Below are positions 12,401 through 20,942 of a stretch of 64,000 bases of DNA, in pieces. A program made the translations under genes and the position numbers. The stretch lies in NCBI GenBank assembly GCA_963576735.1, contig OY755170.1:10896567-10960566 (forward strand), in the 5' to 3' direction. The first letter of the stretch is position 1. The number at the start of each line of letters is the position of its first letter. The DNA comes from Bedellia somnulentella (taxonomy: Eukaryota > Arthropoda > Insecta > Lepidoptera > Bedelliidae). Under the pieces are notes generated by a model. That model did not search any database. It was given only the letters and a program-made list of their open reading frames with translations, and was not told the DNA's origin.

Positions 12401-15400
12401 GCAGCACATTGCTAGAAGCAGTTAAATACACTCTTTTGTAGTCGTTGTTGAAGTAAATAGGGTAGAGGCTGCACCAGATGGAAATATCAGCTGCTGTACA
12501 CGTTGTATTCTACAGAGCATTCATACATTGCTTAATACATAAAAACCAATTACTAGTTTGGAGATAAAATTATTAATGTTAATTAATATGCTAATTAGAA
12601 AACCTGAAAAGTTCTATATTTCTAATATATAGTGCTAAGGTTAATTATACAAGGACATTTCTTTGAAATACTATATGTTCACAGTCATAAGGATAGCAAC
12701 CCTAACTGCTAAATATAAAGTTGCACATTTGTATAGGAATCAAATGGTTAATCTCATAAAAAAGCAAGATTCATATTTAACATTTAACTGGCCCCAAGTC
12801 TCCTGCAAACTACATTTATACAGGTTTTTTTGCAATCAAAATTAATCACAATAATAATAATAATCACAATTAGTTGAAATCAATCTAGTTATCATAAGTC
12901 ATCATTATACACCATACTTACACTCAGAAGATATTTTTGACTGCTAAGCAAATTTTCTAAATGGGCAATATGGGCGAGTAGGGTCTGACTAAGATCTCTG
13001 CTAACGGTTTTGCTGGTGATCACGGCTCGCACAGTGGGATATAAATTCACTGCTTCCCAAAACGCCAACTCCTCGCTAGAAAATAATTTACGATTAACAA
13101 TGATAACTTCATTGCCTTGCCTCCGTGGTGTTGCGGTTAAGCGCTTGGCTATAAATACAGAGGTCTCGGGTTCGATCCCCGGTGGGATCAAACTCACACA
13201 TTTAGTTTGTAAAATACAACCCAGTTTGGAAGAATAAAGGCTCGGGCTATTTTCACGGTAGTGGTTCTTATTCTGCCAATCCGCACTGGTGGACTGAGGC
13301 CTAAACACCCTATATAGGGTAGGCTCGAGTCCCCTGGATGGGACATATATGGATATTTCTCTGTGCGTCAGTATTTAAGGTTGTGTGAGTGTGTGTTTGT
13401 TAAAATTAATTAAATATTAATGCTTATGAATATAAGAATTGCACACTTTTCTTTGAACAGGTGCTAATATAAGAACTAAATCAAAACATTTAGTTTTGTT
13501 TAAATAACAAGCTAAATGTAACCAATATTTCTTTGTATCCAACAAATAGTTCAAAATGCTATGTATGTGTAATCGATAGATTATCTTTGTTGATTAAGAA
13601 CTTTTTAATAAAGATTTTCTAATGGTTGAACACACATAACATAAGATAAACACTTTAGCTCGAGAACTGCAGAAGGGCAAGCACGAGCCGTGTTTAAACT
13701 AGTTATCGCGTGGGATAAAGCAGCCATCTCTTACGCACTTACTTAGTATCGTATACTGCCATCTCATTCTAACCGTTATCGTGTCGATAAAATAGTGCTC
13801 GTGCTTGCCCTACAGAAGTTATTAAAAAATATGGCTGTAGAAATAAGGGTTCTTTTAAATTAATATTATTTTAGTGTTTAACATTTGACTTGAAAAGCCC
13901 TAATATAAAAAGCCAAAACCTTTATGTTACTTAACAACTCCGATGAAATTGTCTATTAAATCCAGGATGTTTCATAATGAAGCATACATTGAAGCATTTG
14001 GACATGCAGTCTAAATAATATTGACTTCTTAGACAAGAAGCCAATGTTATCCTGAGGAAAATCTAGAGGATATCTGTATATAACATACAAATCGCCTTTT
14101 GCGACACCCATTAAAAGAAATGGGTAATTGCTAATCTAATCCGGCACTACACAACCTACTACCACTACATGAACAAACATTAAATAATTATTAATATAAA
14201 GATAAAGTAAAAAGAAGTAAAATCATATTTCTGTAATGCTTACCAACGGCTTTGGCTCACATCGTTTCTTGGCATTAAATGCATAAGCGCAGCATTACTA
14301 GAGAAAAATGTAAGATCTTCATTCAATACTAATGATGGCAGTAAGTTGGGCCCATCAGGAGATCGATCTGTAACAAAATTATGATTCCTAAAGAATAGTA
14401 ATCTTAATAGTAGTAATTTTATAATAGTTTAGTAAGGTTTTCTTTCTACATGGACATATGTAATCACTATGATAATTAAAAGGTTTCAAAAGCACAATAT
14501 ACAGACATACACAAGTTTATTATCTACTAGAGGTAGTCCAGTGATATAAATTTAACTGAAATATATCTTTCGCATGTATCAGTCTAACACACTTAGGGTA
14601 ACAAGCCATTATATTTAAAAACAGTTAAATTATTAACATTTGCTATAAAAGATCCTGCCTCAAATATTGTTTTGTTTTGATTTTGTTACTTATTGGTGGA
14701 TATTTCAAACTTATGTCATTATAATTATCAAGCTAAAACCACCAAAAGTTAAACGTTTCTTGTATGGGACTCCCCTGGGTTATATACATACATATTTACC
14801 AATTTATGTTAAAGCAATCACAAATATAAATGATACATAGCGACACAGAGGGACAAAGGGCAGAGAGTGAAGGTTAAGTAATAAGGTCACATTTCACTTT
14901 TTAGTATATATACTCCTGTGGCTAGAGCTTTTGAATTGGTAATAATTCAGTCACTGTTGGAAGTTAAGTGGAGAAAGATTGTTAAATAAATAATGGTGGG
15001 TTTTCAGTCGCATCTGGCAACATTCCCCAATCCCCTTAGACACCTTATGTGCCACCCACGGATCAAATGGGGTAGCACTATTCTAAATTGACACTATGCA
15101 GCCTGTAGTCTGTAACCCTATAAAACAGCCTTATGCACTCCTTATGTATAAAACCTATAACATTGCAATATTTCACACTCTTCTGTTGGCACAGTTTTTC
15201 AATAAAAGTTATAACATTTATAATTCATTCACAGCAGTATTTAATTTTTGCTTCAACAAAAAATAGCCTTACGCACTTCTTATGTATAAAACCCACAACT
15301 TTGCAAAATTTGACCCTTTGTTGGCACAGTCGACTCCCCAAACCGAACTTGGATAACACCTCCCATAAACACTTTCTTACCACCCTATCATACGCCTTCT

Positions 15401-18400
15401 CTAAATCAATGAAGGAGCAATACACCTTTCGGTTCTTAGCTAAGAACTTTTCGGTGATGCTCCTTAAAGAGAAGATTTGGTCCATACATCCCATTCCCTT
15501 TCTAAATCCTGCTTGCAAATCCCAAATTTTATCTTCCGTTTCATTCATCACTCTTTCAATCAAAACCTTTGCATACAATTTACCGACAATGCTGAGTAGG
15601 CTAATTCCACGGTAGTTTCTAGCCTCCTGGTGTGACCCCTTTCCTTTATATAAAGGCACAATTACCGCTTTGCACCAGTCTTGTGGCACTTTGCCACTCG
15701 ACCAGCATTTTTGGAAAAGGAAGTACAACCAGGAAGCCACCACCCCTTTACCAGCCCTCAGCATTTCAGTGTTTATCCTGTCATACCCTGCCGCTTTCCC
15801 TAGTTTCATACTTTTCATTGCTTTCATTATTTCTTCCATACTGATCTCACTGTCACTAAAGTCACCCATAACGTCGTTCCAATCAACATTACTGCCGATT
15901 GGCGAAGAAATGGATGTATCCTCTTTTTCAAAGAGTCCCTCAAAATAGTTCTTCCATACTCGTCTTATGCTACTTTCATCCGTCGCCAATTCACCCTGTT
16001 CATCTCTCACAACATTCACTCTCGTGTTTTGGGAAACTCCCCTTTCTTTCCGGATATATTTCCAGAACAACTTTTGGTTATTCCGGAAATTATCGGAGAG
16101 TTTCCTCTCACACCATTCTATCAGATCACGCTTTTTCTTTTCTATTTTCTTCTTAACCTCATTCTTAACTCTCTTATATTCATCTTCACTATTCTTCACT
16201 ACATTATCTGTTACTCTCGCATCCATTCGTTTACTAGCTTTAATCGCTAGTAAATCTAACCAAGCTTTCTTCTTATCTCCAACTGCCTCTTTCACATCTT
16301 TATCCCACCAACTTGTTGGTGGTCTATTTGTTCTTTTACTCAATCCACATACTTCCGTCGCACATTCAACCATTGACGATTTGAGCACATCCCATACTTC
16401 TTCTATTTCCAATTCATCCTTCATCTCCACGCAACTTAGCCTGTCGTCCAATTTCTTCATATATTCATCCTCTTCCAATTTCTCCACTTTTATTCTCGCA
16501 AAATCCGTTGTTGACACTTTAGGCCTGTGACGCCAACGCGTGCACAGACCCCTAAATCGTGATATAACGAGAAAGTGATCTGTGCCAACGTTAATGCCCC
16601 TATGGACTCTGGTGTCAACAACCTTTGCTCTTAGCCTTTCATCCACTATCACAAAATCTATCATACTTCTCTCGCTTCCTCTCTGTCTAGTATACATATG
16701 GATATCTTTGTGTTCAAACAACGTGTTCGTAACACAAAGATTCCTCTCCAAACATACATCAATCACTTTCTCACCATTCTCATTCACTCTTTTATCACCA
16801 AACTTTCCTAAAACTCTTTCACAACCGTTGCGTGACACACCAACCCAACCATTAAAATCTCCTAACATAACAATTTTCTCATTTTCATCACACCCATTCG
16901 CAACATCGTCTAACAGATTCCAAAACTCCTCCCTCTCGGATAGTGATCTAGACATGTCCGGAGCATACACGCAAATTATGCGCATCCGGACAAGCCCTAC
17001 CTTCACCTTTATCCATAGGAGCCTTGGACTCACACACGCATAATCTTTCATGCACTTAGCCATCCTTTCAGATATCAGAAGTCCCACGCCTTGGCAAGCT
17101 CTGTCACTCTCGGCAACTCCTGACCAGATAGCTGTAAATGGGCCAAGTTGTGAAACCTCTTTTCCCTTGCGCTTCGTTTCATTTACACAAAGAAAATCTA
17201 GTTTTCTTTCTTCCATAATCAAACATACTTCATCTAATTTTTCATGCATCCCTCCACACACATTCATCGTACTAAAGCGGGTCTCTTTAGCCCACTTTTC
17301 GCCCCGTAAGGAACCACGGCGTGATGAGTGGCGAGCCACATCGCCGCCACCGCGTTTAATTGTTTGTAAACACATTCGGTTCCCACGGAAAGCAAGGGAA
17401 ATATACTGTCCGCCTAGCCAGAGCCCCGCTTGACTAGGTAAGGTTATTTAGTACCCGGAGTTCACCAGGCTCCGGGACGGCGGCACGCTAACGACCAGGC
17501 TCACCCCTGGCCACGCATCCCTCGGCACGGCAGACCTTGGATTGGTGTGGGGGCTAAGATGAAAAAGCCCTTTTCCCTTAGTCGACTTCTACGACACCCA
17601 CGGGAAGAGATGGGGTAGTGCTATTCTATGCCGGCACTACACAGCAATTCTATGCCGACACTACACAGCATTTTTTTAATTTTTTAATAAAAGTTATAAC
17701 ATTATTGCTTCAATAACACCATCACTTAATTTTATCAATCAATGTATATAATGTATTTAAAATAAATGCATCAATAAAATATAGCCTTATGCACTTCTTG
17801 TGTATCAAACATTCAACTTTGCAAAATTTTACCCACTTCACATTTTTAACTAAGTTATAATGTTTATGCTTCAGCAACAACAGCCAATACAATAAATACA
17901 ATTTCTATAGGTTTATACAATCGCATGACAAATGATAAAGAAATAGAGGTTAAAACTATCAGCAATACTCTCAGCACAGTACGTAAATCATCAGCGCAAT
18001 CATAGCAGAGCCATATAGCCGCAAATTAATCATTTATTTTGACAAATTACACACTTGAGAGTATATTACAGTTGGACAGTATATTATCTTTTTAGCCTAT
18101 AATAGGAAAATAACTACAACCCAATAAAATAAAAACAATATTTAAGTTAAATATGAGCTCACATCCATTTTGAACAAACCAAACATTGTATAAGGAAATG
18201 GCAAAAAGTATTTACTTGGTCATTGTCAGTATTACAGACAAATAGCCATAAGCTTTTATTTTATCATATGGGTACACTACTCAGGCAAATTTAGTTCTTT
18301 GAAGATTTGCTCCAGATGAAAGCAAAAGAAAGAAAGAGAAAATATTTATTTGGTGCATAGGATATGTACAACACACAAAGCAAAAAATAACATTCGTCAA

Positions 18401-20326
18401 CAAATAAAACAATACATAATTAAAACAACAGAAACACAAATCTAAAACGAACCCTATGCATCAAAATGGTCATTGGCTCAGCAAGATGCCTCAGATGTTG
18501 AGCATTCAACAACTGTGACGCTGATTTTCAGCCACAGATGACTAAGGCTTGCTTGATTGTTTAGTTAGAGGGATTAAATATGGAGCTCATGAATTTATTA
18601 AGCTATACTATACTAAATATATATATATATATATATATATACATACTATATATAGTCGATTATAATATACAACGAGCAAGCTGAATTTAGTAATATACTC
18701 TTAATACTTTATGCAAATCATACAGTAATATTTAAGGTCAAGATCAAAGACAAATGCAAACTTTGATACAAAAAAATATCAGTAGTATTGTATCTTATAA
18801 GTCAGCTTATGATGGACTATTCGGTATGCAAACTTTTTTTTTGGTACTTTATAAATATTTTTATTTGACAGCAAACACAAAAAAAAGACCCATTTAAATA
18901 TATTACATTTAAAATTCAGAATAGAATGGTTTTTTAAAGATTATTCAACTTTTAATCTAAACTATGTCATCAATCGCAAAAATCACAAAGCGATATATAA
19001 ATGAAGCAATATGTTAAATAAAAATGTTGCTGATTGCAAAAATACTCCCAAATTTGAGATCTGAAATGATAGTATTCCAATATTCAACTAAATAAAAGTA
19101 TAATTTTCTGTATTTTATTAATAAAATGCAAAAACAAATGCCTTTTAAAGAATATTGAACCTCAAACACTAGTACAGTTTTTTGTAAAAAATAGAAACCA
19201 TAATAGCTTCATTTGAATTAATAATTAAATAAAATATTATTATGGTACATAATATCTCAAAAGAACATAAGTATATAAATGTGGCTGAGGAGTTTCTAGC
19301 TCTAGAGCTCTGGCAACACCTTTTCGGGATTTATGGCAATGAGTATATATATGTTCGTAATATCTCGAAATGGTTTTGAAACCAGCATCACTCTTCAAAA
19401 TAGTTATAGTTTTTTTTCATAAAGTCCCAAATATTGCGTTGCAAATTTTGGCCTTATTAATAGCTACAACACTGAGGCTTAAATTAGGTACCTAAGTAAA
19501 CTGTTCAGCATTATTGCTTAAAGAAATGTTACAGGGGAAGATAAATTAGGTATTTTTGCCCTATTCTGGAAAAGGACAACCTATTTTTCAATATTAGCCA
19601 ATCATCTATTCAACACATTTTCTATATACTTATAATAAGATGATAATATGTCAAGCTTTTACTATAGAAGAGTGTGTAAAATTGATTTTAGTTAGCCTTA
19701 AAAGATGAGGAAGATTTCCATTATTTTTATGTGTCATTTTAAATGACTGGATGAATCATCACAGCTCATGTTATATTCCCATCATGGAGTCTGAGCTTAC
19801 CCTTTATAAAAGATTTAATAAGATATAAAAGATTTTCTCCTAATATGCTATACTTACCTATTGTGGGTTGGCAAACATTAAACTACTCTCCATCAGATGT
19901 AGAACCTTACACTGTAACAGTTGGACTAGGTAGCAGACTAGATAGTTAAACTTGAAATGCATTCAACAGATTGCAGAATGAGACTAAAAATCAATAGTTA
20001 CAACACCAATACATAAGTATAGACAAACGCATCTAGAATGCCTGTGATATACGGCGGGAACATTTGATTCTCGAGTTATCGAAAATCATTTTATCACTAA
20101 AATGCGCAATTTTCTATTTGAATCGATACTTAGAATAGTTGGGGCAATACATTACTGGTAAAAGATCCAAAACGACATACACGTTTAATTTTCGTCAGCA
20201 CAACTGTAAGTACCTATTATTACCTTTGAATGACACGACTTCAACATCCAAAATAGTTCCCGCAATTTCGGCTGCAACGAGTATTTTTAGAGTCGAAGTA
20301 TTGTTTTCATTAGTAAAAAGCTTCAT
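98..20326 (-). CDS. MARS1: Methionyl-tRNA synthetase, cytoplasmic (3' end off the window)
   Basis: Charges tRNA-Met with methionine in the cytosol. I rebuilt 21 exons on the minus strand, all with GT/AG borders and continuous phase: 20326-20224, 14367-14244, 13075-12922, 12509-12363, 12091-12003, 10270-10145, 9602-9486, 9183-9108, 8796-8669, 8543-8439, 7808-7691, 7008-6949, 6514-6350, 5475-5374, 4411-4294, 3918-3848, 3410-3313, 2532-2384, 1946-1814, 980-837 and 236-98. They sum to 2466 nt, 822 codons, without a stop. Visible landmarks are the HIGH-type motif HLGN (about residues 271-274), cysteine pairs of the zinc knuckles (380-431), the KMSKS-type motif KFSKS (586-590) and an anticodon-binding region with NNLGNF. 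Order and spacing match animal cytosolic MetRS. The last visible exon ends in a donor, so the C-terminus (a tail or WHEP domain in some animals) lies left of base 1. Intron 1 is about 5.9 kb and carries a LINE. Confidence 0.95.
262..330 (+). repeat. SINE tail fragment
   Basis: TCTTTCCTTTATTTATTAGT followed by AATAATTCCCACATGAAG and CATTCAAAT. The same block recurs at 6265-6320 and 47070-47140. It starts 25 bp from MARS1 exon 21 in intron 20. Confidence 0.55.
420..592 (+). repeat. tRNA-derived SINE copy
   Basis: Bases 490-563 look like a tRNA: A-box-like TAGCTCAATTGGCAGAGC, B-box-like GCGGGTTCGGTTCCCGC and a pairing acceptor stem. The anticodon arm is too short and does not pair. The flanks (ACTACTTAAAAGTATAAAAGA upstream and TTTTTTCTTACCTTTATTTA downstream) recur at 1258-1412 in the other orientation. 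It is therefore a SINE head rather than a tRNA gene. It lies in MARS1 intron 20. Confidence 0.7.
1046..1205 (+). repeat. LINE 3'-end fragment
   Basis: Contains GATGCCGATGGGTGAGGGCA, GGAAATCTTTAGG and GGCCTATGTCCAGCAGTGG, ending in GGCTGAATGATGATT. This is a common lepidopteran LINE 3' terminus (C-terminal tail plus GAT-rich end). It is about 75% similar by eye to 3103-3294. It is antisense within MARS1 intron 19. Confidence 0.6.
1258..1412 (-). repeat. tRNA-derived SINE copy, inverted relative to 420-592
   Basis: The minus strand reads GGTACGGTTGCTCAATTGGC, then AGAGCGGGGGCGTGT, then GCGGGTTCGATTCCCGC, ending in TTTTTCTTTCCTTTATTT. It has good A and B boxes but only about 20 nt between the D and T arms, too few for a canonical tRNA. 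It shares both flanks with the copy at 420-592. Located in MARS1 intron 19. Confidence 0.72.
3103..3294 (+). repeat. LINE 3'-end fragment
   Basis: The frame RRLLGFEG...VVVEIFGGG...YVQQWTSIG followed by a TGATGATGATGAT end matches the last residues and tail of RTE-type lepidopteran LINEs. It is a 5'-truncated relic in MARS1 intron 17, 18 bp from exon 17. A second copy is at 1046-1205. Confidence 0.65.
3848..6514 (-). CDS. MARS1: MARS1 exons 13-16: second half of the catalytic domain
   Basis: Exons 6514-6350, 5475-5374, 4411-4294 and 3918-3848. They carry [12 protein letters not shown], the [13 protein letters not shown] segment, [16 protein letters not shown] and the KMSKS-type loop in [14 protein letters not shown]. 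The loop reads KFSKS, as in other animal cytosolic enzymes. Intron 14 (4412-5373) holds a palindromic MITE. Intron 12 (6515-6948) holds a partial copy of exon 13. Confidence 0.93.
3969..4219 (+). repeat. SINE-A copy
   Basis: Near full-length member of the short family: head GCTGTGTAGTGTCGGCTTAG, middle GAGCGATGCGGTTGGAGACC, AAAGTGGCTGAGGAATTTCT, and tail GCCGTGAGTATATGTATGTA with a (TATG)n-like end. It lies in MARS1 intron 15, antisense. Confidence 0.75.
4593..4943. repeat. Palindromic MITE in MARS1 intron 14
   Basis: The left arm (about 4593-4725) and right arm (about 4825-4943) are imperfect inverted repeats. They share CACATCGAGAA(T/C)GATAAT, TTTATTTCTGTC and CTCGCTCGCA, with about 100 bp between. 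No ORF. A related fragment in inverted orientation is at about 7925-8000 (AATCCAACGATATTTCTGTA). Confidence 0.6.
5845..6095 (+). repeat. Diverged SINE-A copy
   Basis: Begins near GGGCTTAGAATAGCACTTCC and ends near GGGATTTATAGACGTCAGTA, with the CTGAGGAATTTG block between. More decayed than the other copies. In MARS1 intron 13. Confidence 0.6.
6205..6325. repeat. Composite SINE tail remnants
   Basis: A minus-strand remnant (AAATAAAGGAAAGAAAAATT then a B-box relic) is joined to a plus-strand tail block (TTCCTTTATTTATTAGTAAT, CCCCACATGAGG). It starts 25 bp downstream of MARS1 exon 13, in intron 13. The same head-to-head arrangement occurs at 47025-47140. Confidence 0.5.
6649..6725 (-). pseudogene. 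Partial duplicate of MARS1 exon 13
   Basis: These bases are a diverged direct copy of 6450-6524, that is, the 5' part of exon 13 with its splice acceptor. The exonic part reads, in the same frame, [15 protein letters not shown] followed by ASWSQ, against [18 protein letters not shown] in the true exon. It contains a 6-nt insertion and has no donor site. Flanking intron sequence (about 6525-6610 against 6726-6805) also looks duplicated. If spliced in it would disrupt the enzyme, so I read it as an exon relic about 200 bp upstream, in transcription order, of the real exon. Confidence 0.75.
6949..8543 (-). CDS. MARS1: MARS1 exons 10-12: zinc-knuckle insertion (CP domain)
   Basis: Exons 8543-8439, 7808-7691 and 7008-6949 encode the connective-peptide insertion. 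Cysteine pairs are seen at about residues 380/383, 396/401, 411/414 and 428/431, as in two-knuckle MetRS enzymes. The second pair is spaced CX4C (CHHPGC) rather than the CX2C common in vertebrates. Exon 12 is only 60 nt. Confidence 0.9.
7299..7660. repeat. Two SINE-A copies in inverted orientation
   Basis: A truncated plus-strand copy (7299-7427, head GTGTAGTGCCGGCTTAGAAT) abuts a near-complete minus-strand copy (about 7428-7660, ending CTAAGCCGACACTACACAGC). Their first ~130 bases can pair. In MARS1 intron 11, about 30 bp upstream (window coordinates) of exon 11. Confidence 0.7.
8669..10270 (-). CDS. MARS1: MARS1 exons 6-9: first half of the Rossmann catalytic domain
   Basis: Exon 6 (10270-10145) is a charged linker. 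Exon 7 (9602-9486) starts the catalytic core with [16 protein letters not shown], which contains the class I ATP-binding HIGH-type motif. Exon 8 (9183-9108) has [13 protein letters not shown], a MetRS signature around the methionine and adenylate pocket. Exon 9 (8796-8669) continues with [14 protein letters not shown]. All residues expected in this half are present, so the enzyme looks active. Confidence 0.93.
9733..9924. mobile_element. Foldback MITE with TTA target duplication
   Basis: 192-bp palindromic element in MARS1 intron 6. The ends are GGCTGCCTGTCCATTTAAGC and its exact reverse complement. The arms (about 78 bp, containing GGAGCGATGCGGCGGAGCGG) are almost perfectly complementary around a ~35-bp centre. 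TTA is present on both sides (9730-9732 and 9925-9927). A 3-bp TTA duplication suggests the PIF/Harbinger superfamily (inference). Confidence 0.85.
10313..10673 (+). repeat. tRNA-derived SINE (SINE-B), near full length
   Basis: The head ATGATAGTCCAGTGGGTAGA (A box) and GCGTGAGTTCCAATCC (B box) form a tRNA-like start. A shared body follows (TGTGGTTAATTTATCATGG, CATCGTGAGGAAACCCACAT, CCTATCACGTGAGTACACTG, CCAACCCCTTCGGGGATAAA). In MARS1 intron 5, inverted relative to 11353-11706. Other copies are at 30330-30690, 31367-31722, 38679-38829 and 60005-60262. Confidence 0.8.
11353..11706 (-). repeat. tRNA-derived SINE (SINE-B), inverted partner
   Basis: The reverse complement of the 10313-10673 copy, with high identity over nearly the full ~355 bp (from AACGTTCACGCCGTTTATCC to TACCCATTGGACTATCATG). 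About 680 bp separate the two copies within the same intron. Confidence 0.8.
12003..20326 (-). CDS. MARS1: MARS1 exons 1-5: GST-like N-terminal region
   Basis: Exons 20326-20224, 14367-14244, 13075-12922, 12509-12363 and 12091-12003 encode residues 1 to about 206. The start ATG (20326) begins MKLFTNENN. It is the first ATG of an exon that ends in a good donor (GTAATA) and whose reading frame continues exactly into exon 2. The region resembles the GST-like appendage that docks animal MetRS into the multisynthetase complex; the TAADISIW motif of exon 4 matches the (T)xADI signature of GST-C folds. The functional reading comes from family knowledge; the exon chain is read directly. Confidence 0.88.
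13110..13335 (+). repeat. tRNA-like SINE adjoining MARS1 exon 3
   Basis: A-box-like GGTGTTGCGGTTAAGCGC and B-box-like GGTCTCGGGTTCGATCCCC, then a body ending in CCGCACTGGTGGACTGAGG and GGGTAGGCTCGAGTCCC. A related tail is at 52100-52180. It starts 35 bp from the exon 3 acceptor border (13075). Confidence 0.6.
13674..13811. repeat. Short MITE, 138 bp
   Basis: Terminal inverted repeats AGGGCAAGCACGAGC (13674-13688) and GCTCGTGCTTGCCCT (13797-13811), no ORF. Flanks GCAGA and ACAGA may be a slightly decayed target duplication. In MARS1 intron 2. Confidence 0.6.
14895..15105 (-). repeat. Diverged SINE-A copy
   Basis: Contains GTGGCTAGAGCTTTTGAATT, a CACTGTTGGAAGTTAAGTGG block and the head complement ATGGGGTAGCACTATTCTAA. 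In MARS1 intron 1. A further head fragment is at about 14098-14156. Confidence 0.6.
15225..17375 (-). CDS. LINE endonuclease/reverse transcriptase, RT truncated
   Basis: The 716-codon frame encodes an APE-type endonuclease in its N-terminal ~250 residues: [36 protein letters not shown] and GTDHFLV, which are the metal-binding and catalytic motifs. A charged linker follows, then the start of a reverse transcriptase: [44 protein letters not shown] and [11 protein letters not shown] (motif A with its Asp). Element homology stops near FGLGS; the last ~35 codons read into host intron sequence. The YxDD motif is absent, so this copy cannot make an active RT. The endonuclease frame has no stops, which suggests a fairly young copy. 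Confidence 0.82.
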   Translation of the reverse strand: MCLQTIKRGGGDVARHSSRRGSLRGEKWAKETRFSTMNVCGGMHEKLDEVCLIMEERKLDFLCVNETKRKGKEVSQLGPFTAIWSGVAESDRACQGVGLLISERMAKCMKDYACVSPRLLWIKVKVGLVRMRIICVYAPDMSRSLSEREEFWNLLDDVANGCDENEKIVMLGDFNGWVGVSRNGCERVLGKFGDKRVNENGEKVIDVCLERNLCVTNTLFEHKDIHMYTRQRGSERSMIDFVIVDERLRAKVVDTRVHRGINVGTDHFLVISRFRGLCTRWRHRPKVSTTDFARIKVEKLEEDEYMKKLDDRLSCVEMKDELEIEEVWDVLKSSMVECATEVCGLSKRTNRPPTSWWDKDVKEAVGDKKKAWLDLLAIKASKRMDARVTDNVVKNSEDEYKRVKNEVKKKIEKKKRDLIEWCERKLSDNFRNNQKLFWKYIRKERGVSQNTRVNVVRDEQGELATDESSIRRVWKNYFEGLFEKEDTSISSPIGSNVDWNDVMGDFSDSEISMEEIMKAMKSMKLGKAAGYDRINTEMLRAGKGVVASWLYFLFQKCWSSGKVPQDWCKAVIVPLYKGKGSHQEARNYRGISLLSIVGKLYAKVLIERVMNETEDKIWDLQAGFRKGMGCMDQIFSLRSITEKFLAKNRKVYCSFIDLEKAYDRVVRKCLWEVLSKFGLGSRLCQQRVKFCKVVGFIHKKCVRLFFVEAKIKYCCE
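15331..17670 (-). mobile_element. LINE retrotransposon copy, 5' end intact, 3' half missing, in MARS1 intron 1
   Basis: A minus-strand non-LTR element with head at 17670 and last element base near 15331. The head (17670-17574) contains a tandemly duplicated unit GCTGTGTAGTG plus CGGCATAGAAT, then TAGCACTACCCCAT, which is shared with the SINE-A repeats. An open frame follows (17375 to about 15331). The element stops inside the RT domain before the catalytic YxDD block. It has no poly(A) and no tandem-repeat tail at that end. Both junctions fall inside one unit of a host tandem repeat with almost no host sequence lost. The endonuclease plus RT layout resembles the RTE-like group; the clade is my inference. 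Confidence 0.8.
17671..20223 (-). other. Upstream part of MARS1 intron 1, no gene seen
   Basis: AT-rich intron. It contains the third tandem-repeat unit (17785-17890), a minus-strand copy of a short-repeat 3' end (18335-18480, similar to 3590-3715), an (AT)n run (about 18616-18640) and a SINE-A tail fragment on the plus strand (19281-19352). I see no exon-like coding frames in it. Confidence 0.6.
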
Positions 20327-20491
20327 TATTATTTAGAAGTAATTAATAAATCAGGTTTAAGTTGGAAAAACCAAAATAACCAAATTCGGCACAATTTCAT
20401 TTACAAATAACCTATAATATAATATAATATGTATAGCAATGCATGGATGACAGCTTGACATTGACAGCATTATGACATTCCTGACATGACG
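20327..20491 (-). promoter_or_regulatory. MARS1 5' flank (likely core promoter and 5' UTR)
   Basis: Only about 165 bp separate the MARS1 ATG from a transposon-like terminus at 20494. A TATA-rich run (alternating AT and TTA, about 20410-20435) lies about 85-110 bp upstream of the ATG. No other core element is clear. The small size suggests that the essential promoter lies here or that transposon DNA contributes to it. Placement is inferred. Confidence 0.35.
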
Positions 20492-20665
20492 TAAAGCCCC
20501 CAGTACACAATGATCCATGAGGGCCCACTGCACGCCATCGCCACTGTATACATGGGGTAATGGAATATGGTGGCGGACAATTGTCGGTTTTTTGGGCGAA
20601 ATTTTGATCACAGATATTTAAGGTACTTTTCTGCTGTATACGTAAACGACAACGAGCGTATTCTT

Positions 20666-20860
20666 TGTTAAAGTAAACACCAAATACGTTAAATTTGATA
20701 TATTAATCAATATAAAAATAACATATTCACATTCTTGAAAAACTTCTATAATACACAGGAAAAAATATAGAACAAACAAAAATCTATTTTATATACGTCA
20801 ATTCTTAATGACAAATCATAAATTCATAAATTGTTAAATACAAAAGAGGTTTGTTTAACA
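20666..20860 (-). repeat. 3' LTR of the copia element
   Basis: 195 bp, nearly identical to 24999-25193. It ends 340 bp upstream of the MARS1 ATG and has the same orientation as MARS1, so an LTR promoter here could read into MARS1 (inference). Confidence 0.93.
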
Positions 20861-20942
20861 CTGCCCCTTAATTGAACAATTAACAATAACCAAAATTGTA
20901 CAATTATAATAACTGAAGCATAAACAGAAAACATAACAAAAA

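Larger units (their letters stand above)
15118..17890. repeat. Three-unit tandem repeat in MARS1 intron 1, split by the LINE
   Basis: Units of roughly 140 bp begin near 15124, 15263 and 17785, each with a block like AGCCTTATGCACTTCTTATG followed by an ACTTTGCAAAATTT-like stretch. Unit 1 has GTTGGCACAG directly followed by TTTTTCAATAAAAGTT. In unit 2 the same point is split, with GTTGGCACAGT at 15320-15330 and TTTTTTTAATTTTTTAATAAAAG from 17671. The LINE therefore inserted within unit 2. Confidence 0.7.

Noticed and set aside
12892..13308. A 138-codon minus-strand frame as a gene
   Set aside because: It is MARS1 exon 3 read through its acceptor into a SINE and through its donor; the splice borders explain it better.
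15133..17433. Several plus-strand open frames of 70-187 codons
   Set aside because: They are antisense to the LINE endonuclease/RT frame and have no recognisable motifs.
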